The notes: generated by a model not told the origin, from the sequence alone. Shown: positions 1-9,565, numbered from the stretch's first letter. The stretch: DNA of 64,000 bases from Planctomycetota bacterium (GCA_035384565.1 DAOOIT010000018.1:33606-97605), one strand, 5' to 3'. Program-made: numbers and translations.

Positions 1-490
1 CGGAGCCGCCGCGCAGGCGGGCCAGGTCGAAGGCGTGCTGCGGCTGGCCGCATTCCATCAGCACGTAGTTCGTGATGTCCACCACATTGTTCACGGGCCG
101 GAGGCCGATGGCCTCGAGGCGGCGGCGCATTTCGGGCGGCGCCGGCGCCATGCGCACGCCGGTGAGCACGCGGGCCGTATAGCGGGAACAGAGCTCCGGG
201 GCCTGCACTTCCACACGGGCCAGACGGGCGACCTCGCGCTCTTCCTCGGTGAACTCGACGGCCGGGATGCGGAGGTGCGAACCCGTGAGGGCGGCGATCT
301 CGCGCGCGACGCCGATGTGCGAGAGCAGGTCGGGCCGGTTGGCGGTGATCTCCAGCTCCAGGCAGAAGTCGGCGCCGACCTGGGTCACGCTCTCCACGGC
401 CACGCCGCGCAGGTTCAGCCGCCTCGCCAGCTCGTCGGGCGCGAGGTCGAAGTCGCAGTAGTCGTGAAGCCATTCATAGCTGACCTTCAT
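1..490 (-). CDS. pheT: Phenylalanyl-tRNA synthetase beta subunit, N-terminal part (cut by window edge)
   Basis: The beta chain of PheRS joins phenylalanine to its tRNA in the cytoplasm as an alpha2beta2 enzyme. Reading leftward from the ATG at 488-490 gives about 163 residues beginning MKVSYEWLHDYCDF. They contain ITANRPDLLSHIGVAREIA and, near the edge, VDITNYVLMECGQPQHAFD, both hallmarks of the PheT N-terminal (B1/B3) region. No stop codon occurs before the window ends, so the gene continues outside. Its ATG overlaps the nusB stop codon by 4 bp (ATGA), so the two are probably cotranscribed and translationally coupled from the promoter upstream of nusB. Confidence 0.93.
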   Translation of the reverse strand, partial: MKVSYEWLHDYCDFDLAPDELARRLNLRGVAVESVTQVGADFCLELEITANRPDLLSHIGVAREIAALTGSHLRIPAVEFTEEEREVARLARVEVQAPELCSRYTARVLTGVRMAPAPPEMRRRLEAIGLRPVNNVVDITNYVLMECGQPQHAFDLARLRGGS

Positions 491-930
491 GGGCCGTCCT
501 GCTCTCCTGCCTCTCGGGCTCGCTCGCTGTGGATGCGGTCGAGGATGCCGTTGACGAAGGCCCCGCTGTCGGCCGTGCTGAAGCGTTTCGCCAGATCGAT
601 CGCCTCGTTGATGGCCACCTTGGGGGGCACGTCGCTGCCGAACAGGAGCTCGTAGGCCGCCAGCCGCAGGATGTTGCGGTCCACGGTCGCCATGCGGGCC
701 AGGTCCCAGTTCTCCGCGATGGCGCGGATCCGCTGGTCCAGCTCGGCGCGGTGAGCCCAGCAGCCGGTCACCAGATCGCGCGCGAACTGCCGCACCGCGG
801 GATCGGGGTCGGCCTCCGCCAGCAGGTGGTGGAGCACCGTATCCAGCTCGCCGAGGATCTCCTCGCCCCGCAGGTCCAGTTGGTAAAGAACCTGGATGGC
901 CGCTTCTCGGGCCAGTGTGCGTTTCCGCAA
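487..930 (-). CDS. nusB: Transcription antitermination factor NusB
   Basis: NusB binds boxA RNA with S10 and promotes antitermination of rRNA operons. The 147-residue product begins MRKRTLAREAAIQVLYQLD and contains the conserved tail motifs VAINEAIDLAKRFS and FVNGILDRI; its length fits the family. I chose the TTG at 928-930 because AAGGGG lies about 7 bases upstream. Another TTG at 934-936 abuts that site and is less likely. The frame stays open well upstream (to about 1293) but that part does not look like NusB and crosses the promoter. The gene ends in a 4-bp overlap with pheT. Confidence 0.92.
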   Translation of the reverse strand: MRKRTLAREAAIQVLYQLDLRGEEILGELDTVLHHLLAEADPDPAVRQFARDLVTGCWAHRAELDQRIRAIAENWDLARMATVDRNILRLAAYELLFGSDVPPKVAINEAIDLAKRFSTADSGAFVNGILDRIHSERAREAGEQDGP

Positions 931-977
931 CGTCAATCCCCTTGCGGGCCGCTCGCCGCTGCACTCGGAACCGCCGT

Positions 978-1007
978 ATTCTACTGGCCAGCCGCCGACC
1001 CTGTCAA
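978..1007 (-). promoter_or_regulatory. Sigma70-like promoter of nusB-pheT
   Basis: On the minus strand TTGACA (1002-1007) is followed after 18 bases by TAGAAT (978-983), about 50 bases before the nusB start. Confidence 0.65.
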
Positions 1008-1039
1008 GCCGCAGTGCCCGCTGCTGAGACGCCTCCGGC

Positions 1040-1068
1040 TTGGGGCTTCGGCTTGTGCTGAGCCCCAA
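1040..1068. repeat. Inverted repeat in nusB-hslV spacer
   Basis: Arms TTGGGGCT (1040-1047) and AGCCCCAA (1061-1068) are perfectly complementary with a 13-base loop. No T-run follows, so it may be a REP-like palindrome and not a terminator. Confidence 0.5.
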
Positions 1069-1289
1069 CGGGTGGGGAACGTGACAGGCCCGAGCGCGGT
1101 TCCGGCGGCCGAGGAAGGTCCGCACACGGGACGAGTGCGGCTGCGGGTGTGCGGCTGCGGGTGTGACTCTCGGTGTCCGCACAGTCCGTGGTCGGCTCTG
1201 TTCTCCGAGTTGATCGGGGGGGCGTGACCTGCCTGATAGGCCGGCGAGGCGGGCGATCTCGAGCATGTTGTGGTGCAGCACGAAGGCAA

Positions 1290-1400
1290 CCACAACCTGT
1301 AGTGCCCACGAGACCGCCCCCAGAAACCGGGAAGTCTGGGAGAGTCTGGGAGACTTAGGCTATATGGTGGTGCGGTCGGACGCGCCCACAACCTGTAGTG
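1290..1400. repeat. 15-bp direct repeat flanking an 81-bp segment
   Basis: The sequence CCACAACCTGTAGTG occurs at 1290-1304 and again at 1386-1400 in the same orientation. The segment between also carries a 10-bp tandem duplication. It could be the scar of a lost mobile element; no transposase is present. Confidence 0.5.
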
Positions 1401-1460
1401 TGCCTTGCCGTGGTGTTGCGGGGAGGGCCGGGGGACTCACGGGGCGCCGTCGGTGGGTGG

Positions 1461-1489
1461 TTGCCGGCGCGTGGCATTGCCCGTATAAT
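1461..1489 (+). promoter_or_regulatory. Sigma70-like promoter of hslVU
   Basis: TTGCCG (1461-1466), a 17-base spacer and TATAAT (1484-1489) lie just ahead of the hslV ribosome site (AAGGAG at 1519-1524). Confidence 0.7.
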
Positions 1490-1531
1490 CCAGGGAGCCA
1501 TTGCAGACCCGTCGGCCCAAGGAGATTCGGG

Positions 1532-2073
1532 ATGCGACACGAGGACCGGCACTCGACGACGATTCTGTCTGTGCGGCACAAGGGGGTGGTGGCCATCGGC
1601 GGCGACGGCCAGGTGACCATCGGCAACACGGTGGTGAAGCACAACGCGCGCAAGATCCGCAAGTTGTACAATGACAGGGTGCTCGTGGGCTTCGCGGGCT
1701 CGACCGCGGATGCGTTCGCTCTGCTGGAGCGGTTCGAGGCGAAGCTGAAGGACTTTCAGGGCAACGTGCCCAAGGCCGCGACGGAGCTGGCCAAGGAGTG
1801 GCGCACCGACCGCGTGCTGCGGCGGCTCGAGTCGCTGTTGGCGGTGGTGGACAAGGACCACTCGCTGCTGCTCTCGGGCAGCGGCGACGTGCTGGTGCCC
1901 GACGACGGGGTGATTGGCATCGGCTCGGGCGGGGCCATGGCCACGGCGGCGGCCCGGGCGCTCGTGCGGCACAGCACGCTCGACGCGCCGAAGATCGTCG
2001 AGGAGGCGCTTCGCATCGCCGCCGGCCTGTGCGTCTACACCAACGACCAGATCTACGTGGAAACGGTGACCCC

Positions 2074-2077
<4 letters not shown>
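1532..2077 (+). CDS. hslV: ATP-dependent protease peptidase subunit HslV (ClpQ)
   Basis: HslV is the threonine-protease core of the HslUV degradation machine. The 181-residue product aligns with HslV throughout: HSTTILSVRHKG near the start, NARKIRKLYNDRVLVGFAGS, ELAKEWRTDRVLRRLE and VIGIGSGG. The nucleophile should be Thr9 (first Thr of TTI), exposed after removal of an eight-residue propeptide; the E. coli protein has only Met there. The start at 1532 is backed by AAGGAG eight bases upstream, whereas the frame itself opens further up. It overlaps hslU by 4 bp (ATGA). Confidence 0.95.
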
Positions 2078-3438
<1,361 letters not shown>

Positions 3439-3446
3439 GCGTGCCG

Positions 3447-4964
3447 TCAGCGGCTGTCCCGCCGCTTCCCGCGCGCGAGCCGAACGGCGTGCGGGGCGAG
3501 GAGCAGGGCCGCTGGCAACAGCCGTGCCGCCACATCGGCCGCGGCCAACGGGCCGAAGGGGTTCTCGATGCCCAGGCAGCCGCACCCCGTGCGGCGGGAG
3601 GCTTCGGCCGCCGAGCGGGCCGACTGAAGGCCCTGCCGTGCAGCGAGCATGGCGGGCCTGAGTTCGGCGGCGCGCTGGAGGGCCGCGGCGGCTTCGTCGG
3701 CGCGCTTCTCCGCCAGGTAGATCCGGCCCAGGTACAGATGCGCATTGGCGTGGCCCGGCTCGCGCGCGATCACGCGCTGGAGCACGCCGATGGCCGCCTC
3801 CTTCTGCCCCTGGCCGTACAGGGCGAGGGCCAGGTTCGACAGCGTCTCGGCGTCGTCGGGCTTCGCGGTGAGCGCGCGCAGGAAGGTCGCCTCGGCCTCC
3901 TCGTAGTCGCGAGGCACGAGCTGGATCAGGCCGATGAGGTTCAGAGCGGCGACGTGGTCAGGCTCGACCTCGAGCAGGCGCTCGGCCGTGCGGCGCGCGG
4001 CGCGGAGATCGTAGCTCTCGAAGTAGAAGTCGGCCAGGGTCATCAACGCGTCGGCCTGGCACGGGTCGGCCTCCACCGCGCGCTCCAGCTCGTTCACCGC
4101 CTCGACGATGTTGCCCACACGGTCCAGGAGCCGGGCCAGGGCGACGTGGGGCGTGGCGCTCTTGGGTTCGAGGGCAATGGCCGTTCGGAGGGCCTCCTCC
4201 GCCTCCTTCCAGCGCTTCTCCTGCTTGAGCACAAGGCCGCGGTTGGTGTGCGGCGCGGCGTAGCCGGGGGCCAGCGCGATGGCGCGGTCGAACGCGGCCA
4301 GCGCGCGCGCCGGCTGGCCGGCTCGCGCCAGCGCGGCGCCGAGGTGATTGTGCAGCAGGGCGGACGACGGGTCGCTCTCGAGCCCGGCTTCGTAGAGGCG
4401 GATCTGGTCCTCCGGCGCGCGCGCCGCGTCGCCCTGCCATAGGGCCTCCGCGGCCGCTTCGGTGGACGGGGTCGGCTCCAACAGCTTCCCGCGCTCTTCG
4501 GCGGAGATGCTCAGCCCCATGGCGCCGGCCACGGCCAACGCCAGCAGCCCCGGAAGCTCATTCAGCGCGCCCCGGGCGGTCAGCGCCTGCCGCGCAGCGG
4601 AGGCGGTCTCGGTGAGTTCGATGCCCGCCTCTCCCCTCCCCCGCACGTCGAGCACCGCCACGAATCCGCATTGCAGGCGCGCGCCCGCCGCGGCGACCTT
4701 CGCCGGCGATGCGTCGGCGCTGGCGGGCACAAGACGCTGCGCCGCCGCAGCATTGGCCGGCCACACGGGGCCAAGCCGGGCCAGGTGCACCAGCGTGGCG
4801 CGGGCAAGGCCAACCGCCGTCCAGTCGGCGGCGTCCCGCGCGACCACCGCCACGCGGACCCGCGTCGCCTCGGGCGCGCCAGCCCAAGCGGCGGAGAAGG
4901 CGAGCAGCGCGATCGGCCACCGTGCAGTGATAGCAGCGCCTCCTCGGCGTCGCCTGCGGCTCAC
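3447..4964 (-). CDS. Secreted TPR-repeat protein with a C-terminal sorting-like tail
   Basis: The 505-residue product has an arginine-rich N-terminus followed by a hydrophobic signal segment (about 17-28). Its second half (about residues 185-430) is a run of tetratricopeptide repeats with the usual A-x3-Y/G-L-x2-A-L pattern, a protein-binding scaffold. The tail (about 457-505) has a GCGCLG cysteine pair, one hydrophobic helix and a basic end, like C-terminal anchoring signals of the MYXO-CTERM type. The start is a GTG (4962-4964) overlapping the stop of the upstream M16 gene, so it is the last gene of the leftward operon from the promoter at 8639-8666. The partner is unknown. Confidence 0.8.
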   Translation of the reverse strand: MSRRRRRGGAAITARWPIALLAFSAAWAGAPEATRVRVAVVARDAADWTAVGLARATLVHLARLGPVWPANAAAAQRLVPASADASPAKVAAAGARLQCGFVAVLDVRGRGEAGIELTETASAARQALTARGALNELPGLLALAVAGAMGLSISAEERGKLLEPTPSTEAAAEALWQGDAARAPEDQIRLYEAGLESDPSSALLHNHLGAALARAGQPARALAAFDRAIALAPGYAAPHTNRGLVLKQEKRWKEAEEALRTAIALEPKSATPHVALARLLDRVGNIVEAVNELERAVEADPCQADALMTLADFYFESYDLRAARRTAERLLEVEPDHVAALNLIGLIQLVPRDYEEAEATFLRALTAKPDDAETLSNLALALYGQGQKEAAIGVLQRVIAREPGHANAHLYLGRIYLAEKRADEAAAALQRAAELRPAMLAARQGLQSARSAAEASRRTGCGCLGIENPFGPLAAADVAARLLPAALLLAPHAVRLARGKRRDSR

Positions 4965-6247
4965 GGGCCGGGCGGGCCCGCAATGGCCAGGGAATAGCGT
5001 TCAGCCGTCAAATGGGCCTGCGCGGCGCGCTGCACCGCCTCGCGCGTCACGGCGCGCACCAGGTTCGGATAGCGCTCGATGTAGTCCTCGCCCAGGCCGA
5101 ACAGCTCCACGTCGTTCAGGGTCGAGGCCAGCCCATCGTTCGTCTCGAGGTGGAGCGGCAGCACGCCGACCAGATAGTTCTGGCAGTCGGCCAGCTCTTC
5201 CTCCGCGACGGGCTCATCCTGGAGGCGGCGGATCTCGTCCAGGATGCTCGTCACGGCGCGTTCGACGTTGGCCGGATTGACGCCGGCGCTGACCGACCAG
5301 AGGTCCTCGCCCAAGCCTTCCGCCATGCGTGCGAAGGCGTAGTAGGCCAGGCCCTGGCGATCGCGCACGTTGTCGCCGAGGCGCCCCATGAGGCCCAGGC
5401 CGCCCACGATCTCGGTCGCCTGGTCCAGCGCGTAGAAGTCGGGGTGGCGCCGCGGGATGCCCTTGAAGCCCAGCGCGATGTCGGCCTGGCTCTTGTCGGC
5501 GAGGGCAAAGACGGCTCGCTGGGCCTCCGGCGGATGGTGGGCCGCCAGGCCGGGCGTGGGCAAGGGCTCGCCGGGGGCCGACCAGTCGCCAAGCATCTCG
5601 GACACCCTGTCGAGCGCCGCAGAAGCCTCCAGGTCGCCCACCAGGCTCACGATCAGGGCGTCGGGACGAAACAGGAGCCGGTGGCACGCCGCCAGGTCCT
5701 CTCGCGTCATGGCCTCCACCGTCGCGCGATACCCGTGGGCAGGATGGCGCAGGGGGTGACCCTCCGGGTACACGAGGTGCGCCAGCTCGCGGGCAGCGAC
5801 CATGCGCGTGCTCTGGTCGAACTCGCGCAGCCTGGTGAGAATCTCGCCGCGGGCGCGCTGAAGCTCCTCGGGCGGGAAGCTCGGCCGACGCAGCAGATCC
5901 GCCACCAGTTCCGCCACCGCGGGCCAGTGCCGGCCGAGACACTTGGCGTGGAACGACACGACATAGTCGCCCGCTCCCATCGAGAGCGAGGCCCCGAGCG
6001 AATCGAGCTGATCGTAGATCTGATCGTACGACCGGCTGACGGTGCCCCGCTGGGCCACGGCGGCCGTGAGGCTCGCCAGGCCCTCGCGGCCGGCCGGGTC
6101 GAGCACGGCGCCGCCCACCAGCATGCCCGTGAGCACCACCGTCTCGCTCGAGTGATTCTCGAGGGCCAGGAGGCGCGCGCCATTGGACAGGCACCGGCGG
6201 GCCGGCGCGACCGGGATTCGGGGAGTTGGGGGACGCCGCTTGCCGAT
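4961..6247 (-). CDS. M16-family peptidase homologue without the zinc motif (non-catalytic partner)
   Basis: The 428-residue product has the two-lobed M16 fold: an N-terminal beta strand (NGARLLALENHSS), the GGAVLDPAGREGLASLTAAV segment where active enzymes carry HxxEH, and a C-terminal lobe with DNVRDRQGLAYYAF. The zinc ligands are absent, so it should be the inactive half of a heterodimer with the adjacent catalytic M16 protein. The conserved N-terminus lies upstream of the first in-frame ATG (6137-6139), and no ATG, GTG or TTG exists to start it. The best initiation site is ATC at 6245-6247, eight bases after GGAGG. Either a rare start codon or a sequence error explains this. Confidence 0.8.
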   Translation of the reverse strand: MGKRRPPTPRIPVAPARRCLSNGARLLALENHSSETVVLTGMLVGGAVLDPAGREGLASLTAAVAQRGTVSRSYDQIYDQLDSLGASLSMGAGDYVVSFHAKCLGRHWPAVAELVADLLRRPSFPPEELQRARGEILTRLREFDQSTRMVAARELAHLVYPEGHPLRHPAHGYRATVEAMTREDLAACHRLLFRPDALIVSLVGDLEASAALDRVSEMLGDWSAPGEPLPTPGLAAHHPPEAQRAVFALADKSQADIALGFKGIPRRHPDFYALDQATEIVGGLGLMGRLGDNVRDRQGLAYYAFARMAEGLGEDLWSVSAGVNPANVERAVTSILDEIRRLQDEPVAEEELADCQNYLVGVLPLHLETNDGLASTLNDVELFGLGEDYIERYPNLVRAVTREAVQRAAQAHLTAERYSLAIAGPPGP

Positions 6248-6260
6248 GGCGGGTTCCTCC

Positions 6261-7556
6261 TCAGGAACGCGTCGGGATGAAGAGGCCGACGGTGCGGTTC
6301 GGCTCGGTGAGGTACCTGGCCGCCACGCGCTGCACGTCGGCCGCGGTCACAGCGTCCACGCGCGCCAGCAAGGTCTCGAGGCGGCGGTAGCCCTCGGTGG
6401 CCTCGGCCGAGCCCACCATGCCGCCGATGCCGGTCACGCTGTCCCAGGCATAGGCGAACGCGGCGTGAATCTGCGTGCGGGCCTTGGCCATTTCCTGCTC
6501 CGTGGGCGGGTCCGCTTGCAGGCGGGCGATCTCGGCCAGCAGCGCCGCCTCGACGCGCTCGGGCTCCACCCCCTCGCGCACGGTGGCCCCCGCGTGGAAC
6601 AGGTGGGGGTCCAGGCTGGCCTGGCAATGGGCGTAGGCGCTGGAGGCCAGCTCGCGACGGACCAGCGCCATGTGGAGGCGCGACGTGCGCCCGCCCACAC
6701 CGCCTCGCATCCCCATGCCGCTCGCGCCGCTGAGCACAGTGCTCGCCAGCATCAGCGGATAGACGTCGTCGTCGGTGACAGGCGGCACGTGCCAGGCGAC
6801 CTGGATCAGGGCCGCCCCGCCGGCCTGGCGGAGCGTGACCCGCCGCTCGGCGCGCTGCTCCGGCTCGCGGGCCGCCACCGCCGGCGGCTCCGGGCCGCGC
6901 GCGATCCCGCCGTACAGTTCCCGCACGCGATCCAGCAAGCGCTCCCGGGCAAAGTCCCCCGCGATCACCAGGAAGGCATTGTTGGGGGCGTAGAACGTCC
7001 TGTAGTGGCCGAAGAGGTCCTCGCGGGTCATCGTGCGCAGGTCTTCCTTGCAGCCGAGGACGCTCCAGCGGTACGGGTGCTCGCGGAAGGCGGTGGCCGA
7101 CAGTTCCTCGTCGAGCAGGTAGCCGGGATGGTTTTCGGCCCCTTCGCGCTCGGAGAGGATCACGGTGCGCTCGCTCTCCACCTCGGCGGGGTCGAAGAGG
7201 GCGTGGGCCATTCGGTCGGCCTCGATGCGAAGGCCCAGGTCGTGCGCCTCGGCGGGCAGCGTCTCGAAGTACGCCGTGAAGTCGTAATGGGTGAAGCCGT
7301 TGTTCGTGCCCCCGTGCCTGGCGACCTGCTTGAAGATCTCGCCCTTGCCGAACTCGCGGCCCCCCTTGAAGAGCATGTGCTCGACCCAGTGCGAGGCGCC
7401 GGTGATGCCCCGCCGCTCGTTGCGCGAGCCCACGCGATACCAGGCCCACACGCTCACCACGGGCGCCGTGTGGCGCTCCACGGTGAGCACCTTCAGGCCA
7501 TTGTCCAGCACTGCTTCGCCGATGCCAAGATCGAGCCGTCCTTCGGAGGGCTTCAT
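6261..7556 (-). CDS. M16-family zinc metallopeptidase, catalytic subunit
   Basis: The 431-residue protein has the inverted zinc motif HWVEH (residues 56-60) in GASHWVEHMLFKG and a downstream acidic ligand region ESERTVILSERE, as in PqqL, processing-peptidase beta and related M16B enzymes. These clamp-like proteases degrade short unfolded peptides. No signal peptide is visible, although its neighbours on both sides have one. It stops 13 bases before the non-catalytic M16 gene and lies 10 bases after the HEAT gene, in one operon. Confidence 0.88.
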   Translation of the reverse strand: MKPSEGRLDLGIGEAVLDNGLKVLTVERHTAPVVSVWAWYRVGSRNERRGITGASHWVEHMLFKGGREFGKGEIFKQVARHGGTNNGFTHYDFTAYFETLPAEAHDLGLRIEADRMAHALFDPAEVESERTVILSEREGAENHPGYLLDEELSATAFREHPYRWSVLGCKEDLRTMTREDLFGHYRTFYAPNNAFLVIAGDFARERLLDRVRELYGGIARGPEPPAVAAREPEQRAERRVTLRQAGGAALIQVAWHVPPVTDDDVYPLMLASTVLSGASGMGMRGGVGGRTSRLHMALVRRELASSAYAHCQASLDPHLFHAGATVREGVEPERVEAALLAEIARLQADPPTEQEMAKARTQIHAAFAYAWDSVTGIGGMVGSAEATEGYRRLETLLARVDAVTAADVQRVAARYLTEPNRTVGLFIPTRS

Positions 7557-7565
7557 CGCGCGGCA

Positions 7566-8600
7566 TTACTCCTTGGGGGCGGCCTTGGCGTCGGGACCCT
7601 TCTCCCGGGTCCCTCGGGGGATGAACTTGCGCAGGTCGGGCTGCCATTCGAGGTTGGCGCGGTTCTGGTGGTACCACTCGCGCCACTTCTGGATGGCGGC
7701 CTCGCGCATGGGCAGCGGCTGCTTGGCATCATAGCCGAAGTACTGCTTGAACGCCTTGACGAGCAGCTTGTGGGCCGCCTCGCGCACCTTCTCGTCCTCG
7801 CTCTGCATCCCCTCGATGAACAGCTCGAACGACTCGACCGGCGGCGTGGGGATCACGGTGATGCACCGGAGCGCGCACTCGCGCACCGCGGGGTCCTTGT
7901 CCTTGCGGAACGTCTCCCGCAGGAACTCGAACTGCCCGCTATCCATCAGCGACACGGCGGTGAAGAGTGCGTCGTAGCGCACGCGCGGGTCTTCCGAGGC
8001 GAGGAGCTGGCGCACGAGGGGCAGGTAGGCCTTGCCCTTGTCGCCCAGTTCGCGGAGGTGGCCGAGGGCGTAGCTGCGGAGGCCCGAGGAGCCGCCGGCG
8101 AGAATCTCGCGGAGCTTCTTGTCCAGGTCGGGATAGCCGTCCTCGACCATCAGTTGCAGCGCCCAGCGCCCCACCTCGGGGTCATTGTCGGCCAGGGCCT
8201 TCTCCACCGCGGGCCAGATGTCCTTCTTCGCCTTCGTTCGGTAGTGCCGCAGGTAGTAGACGGCCGTGCTGCGCACGAAGGCGTTGGGGTCGCTCTCCAT
8301 CAGTTGGAGCACCGGGGCATACCCGTCCTCCGGCGCGAGGTTGCACACGGCGGCCACGGCCCACCACCGGGCCTGAGGGCGCGGGTCCTTCAGCGCCTCG
8401 AGCAGGGCGGGCACGGCGGGCGCCCCGATCTGGATGAGCTGCTCGCACGCCCCCTTGCTGCCGTACTCGCTCTCGCCCAGTTCCTTGCACAGCTTGGCGA
8501 TGCGGGCCGCCTGCTCGCCGCCAGCCGGAGGCGGCTCCCCCGCGGAAGCCAGCCCGCACAGAGCGGCCGCCGCCAGCACAATGCCCGCCCATCGCTTCAT
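7566..8600 (-). CDS. Secreted HEAT-repeat protein
   Basis: A signal peptide (KRWAGIVLAAAALCGLASA) precedes about 320 residues of HEAT-type helical repeats, for example GAPAVPALLEALKDPRPQAR, DPNAFVRSTAVYYLRHY and DPRVRYDALFTAV. Such solenoids bind other proteins; no enzyme motif is seen. It is the first gene of the leftward operon (HEAT, M16, M16-like, TPR), so it may scaffold or guide the peptidase pair. A short palindrome (8517-8535) encodes the PPPAGG segment right after the signal peptide. Confidence 0.85.
   Translation of the reverse strand: MKRWAGIVLAAAALCGLASAGEPPPAGGEQAARIAKLCKELGESEYGSKGACEQLIQIGAPAVPALLEALKDPRPQARWWAVAAVCNLAPEDGYAPVLQLMESDPNAFVRSTAVYYLRHYRTKAKKDIWPAVEKALADNDPEVGRWALQLMVEDGYPDLDKKLREILAGGSSGLRSYALGHLRELGDKGKAYLPLVRQLLASEDPRVRYDALFTAVSLMDSGQFEFLRETFRKDKDPAVRECALRCITVIPTPPVESFELFIEGMQSEDEKVREAAHKLLVKAFKQYFGYDAKQPLPMREAAIQKWREWYHQNRANLEWQPDLRKFIPRGTREKGPDAKAAPKE
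8517..8535. repeat. Palindrome inside the HEAT gene
   Basis: GCCGCC, seven bases, GGCGGC. Nearly the same core occurs at 26115-26136 in another HEAT-repeat gene. Both encode proline/glycine-rich linker residues. Confidence 0.5.
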
Positions 8601-8914
8601 GGCGAACGCTCCAACAAAGGGCGATACCCGATGCTCCCATTATAACAACGCCCGCACGCGCTGCAACGGGCGGTGGGCGAATCCCCACACGGCCTGTGGC
8701 GAAACCCCGCGCGCCGGCCAACTCAGGGCAGCGCGACGGCTGCGCGGCATCCTGCCATCGCCAGCGCGCAAGCCGTTCCCAGATCACCACATGCGAAGCC
8801 GGCCGGAACACCCCTGCCCGGCTCGTGGTGCGGCGACGAGGCTGGCATGGCGTTTGCTCTCCACACCATCGGTCGTGTGAACCGAGGGGCGAGGCTAGCG
8901 AAAGGAGGCGTGGA
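8601..8914. other. Divergent spacer
   Basis: It contains the leftward operon promoter (8639-8666) and, at its right end, the AAAGGAGG ribosome site (8901-8908) of the next gene. I saw nothing else supportable in 8667-8900. Confidence 0.5.
8639..8666 (-). promoter_or_regulatory. Promoter of the HEAT-M16-M16-TPR operon
   Basis: On the minus strand TTGCAG (8661-8666), a 16-base spacer and TATAAT (8639-8644) lie about 40 bases before the HEAT start codon. Confidence 0.7.
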
Positions 8915-9505
8915 ATGAAGACGAGCAGGGGTCTGCGGATTGTGTGGGCGGGGCTGCTGGCCGTGGCGGTGTGCCAGGCAGCCTGGAGCCAGGAAGAGGG
9001 CGCCGGCCCGAGGCCCAAAGGCCAGTTCCGCCAGGGCGGCGAAGGCCGGCCCGGCCTCGGCCCGTTGGGCGGGCCGCGCGAGATGATGCCGGGGATGGAA
9101 ATCCCGGCCGTCCGCGAGGAGATGCAGCGGCACGCCGAGGCGATGCGCGCCCTCCTCGCCGGCCAGCGCGACATGGCGCAGCAGATCAACACCGAGGTCA
9201 AGGCGCTCCGCGACAAGGGAGCCGATCAGGCGGCCATGGACGAGGCGCTCAAGAAGTTCGCGCCCCAGGCCGAACCCGTCGCCGCCAAGCTCGCCGACGA
9301 GTTGGCCCTCCACCATGAGAACCTCGCGAAGATCTTCAAGGAGAACCGCGAGGAGACGGTCAAGCAACTCGCCCTGGGCATCCTGCACCGCATGGCCAAC
9401 CGCGAGCCCGGCCAGCGTCCCGGCGGACCCGGCGCCGACCGCCCGTTCCCCAAGGGCAAGGGCGGCCCGCCCAGGAACAAGCAGGAACCACCTGAGAACT
9501 TCTGA
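8915..9505 (+). CDS. Small secreted helical protein of unknown function
   Basis: I do not recognise a family. The 196-residue product has a signal peptide (KTSRGLRIVWAGLLAVAVCQAAWS), a low-complexity Gly/Pro/Arg stretch (about 27-58), a charged helical middle (about 62-150) with methionines and glutamines, and a second Gly/Pro/Lys-rich tail. The helical core with disordered ends loosely resembles Spy/CpxP-like periplasmic proteins, but no LTxxQ motif is visible. The ATG at 8915 is fixed by AAAGGAGG seven bases upstream; the open frame begins much earlier without coding support. A hairpin at 9528-9559 follows. Confidence 0.7.
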   Translation: MKTSRGLRIVWAGLLAVAVCQAAWSQEEGAGPRPKGQFRQGGEGRPGLGPLGGPREMMPGMEIPAVREEMQRHAEAMRALLAGQRDMAQQINTEVKALRDKGADQAAMDEALKKFAPQAEPVAAKLADELALHHENLAKIFKENREETVKQLALGILHRMANREPGQRPGGPGADRPFPKGKGGPPRNKQEPPENF

Positions 9506-9527
9506 ACCCTCTGCCGCCTCTCCCACC

Positions 9528-9559
9528 CGAGGCCCCTGCACCCTCGTGCGGGGGCCTCG
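9528..9559 (+). terminator. Probable terminator hairpin
   Basis: CGAGGCCCC (9528-9536) pairs with GGGGCCTCG (9551-9559). It lies 23 bases after a stop codon. The following bases are only weakly T-rich, so it is not a textbook intrinsic terminator. Confidence 0.5.
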
Positions 9560-9565
9560 CTCATG

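Larger units (their letters stand above)
931..1531. other. Spacer between divergent nusB and hslV
   Basis: No convincing gene is seen. It holds the nusB promoter at its left end, the hslV promoter at its right end, an 8-bp-arm hairpin (1040-1068), a 10-bp tandem duplication (GTCTGGGAGA twice, near 1333-1352) and a 15-bp direct repeat (1290-1304 and 1386-1400). Confidence 0.6.

Noticed and set aside
937..1293. Upstream extension of nusB containing FVLHHNMLEIARLA, which looks faintly transposase-like
   Set aside because: It has no conserved DDE motif, crosses the nusB promoter, and is too short to support a mobile-element call.
5707..7686. Minus-strand open frame of about 660 codons over both M16 genes
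   Set aside because: It is in another frame of the same strand; composition is Arg/Pro/Gly-rich and the M16 motifs lie in the chosen frames.
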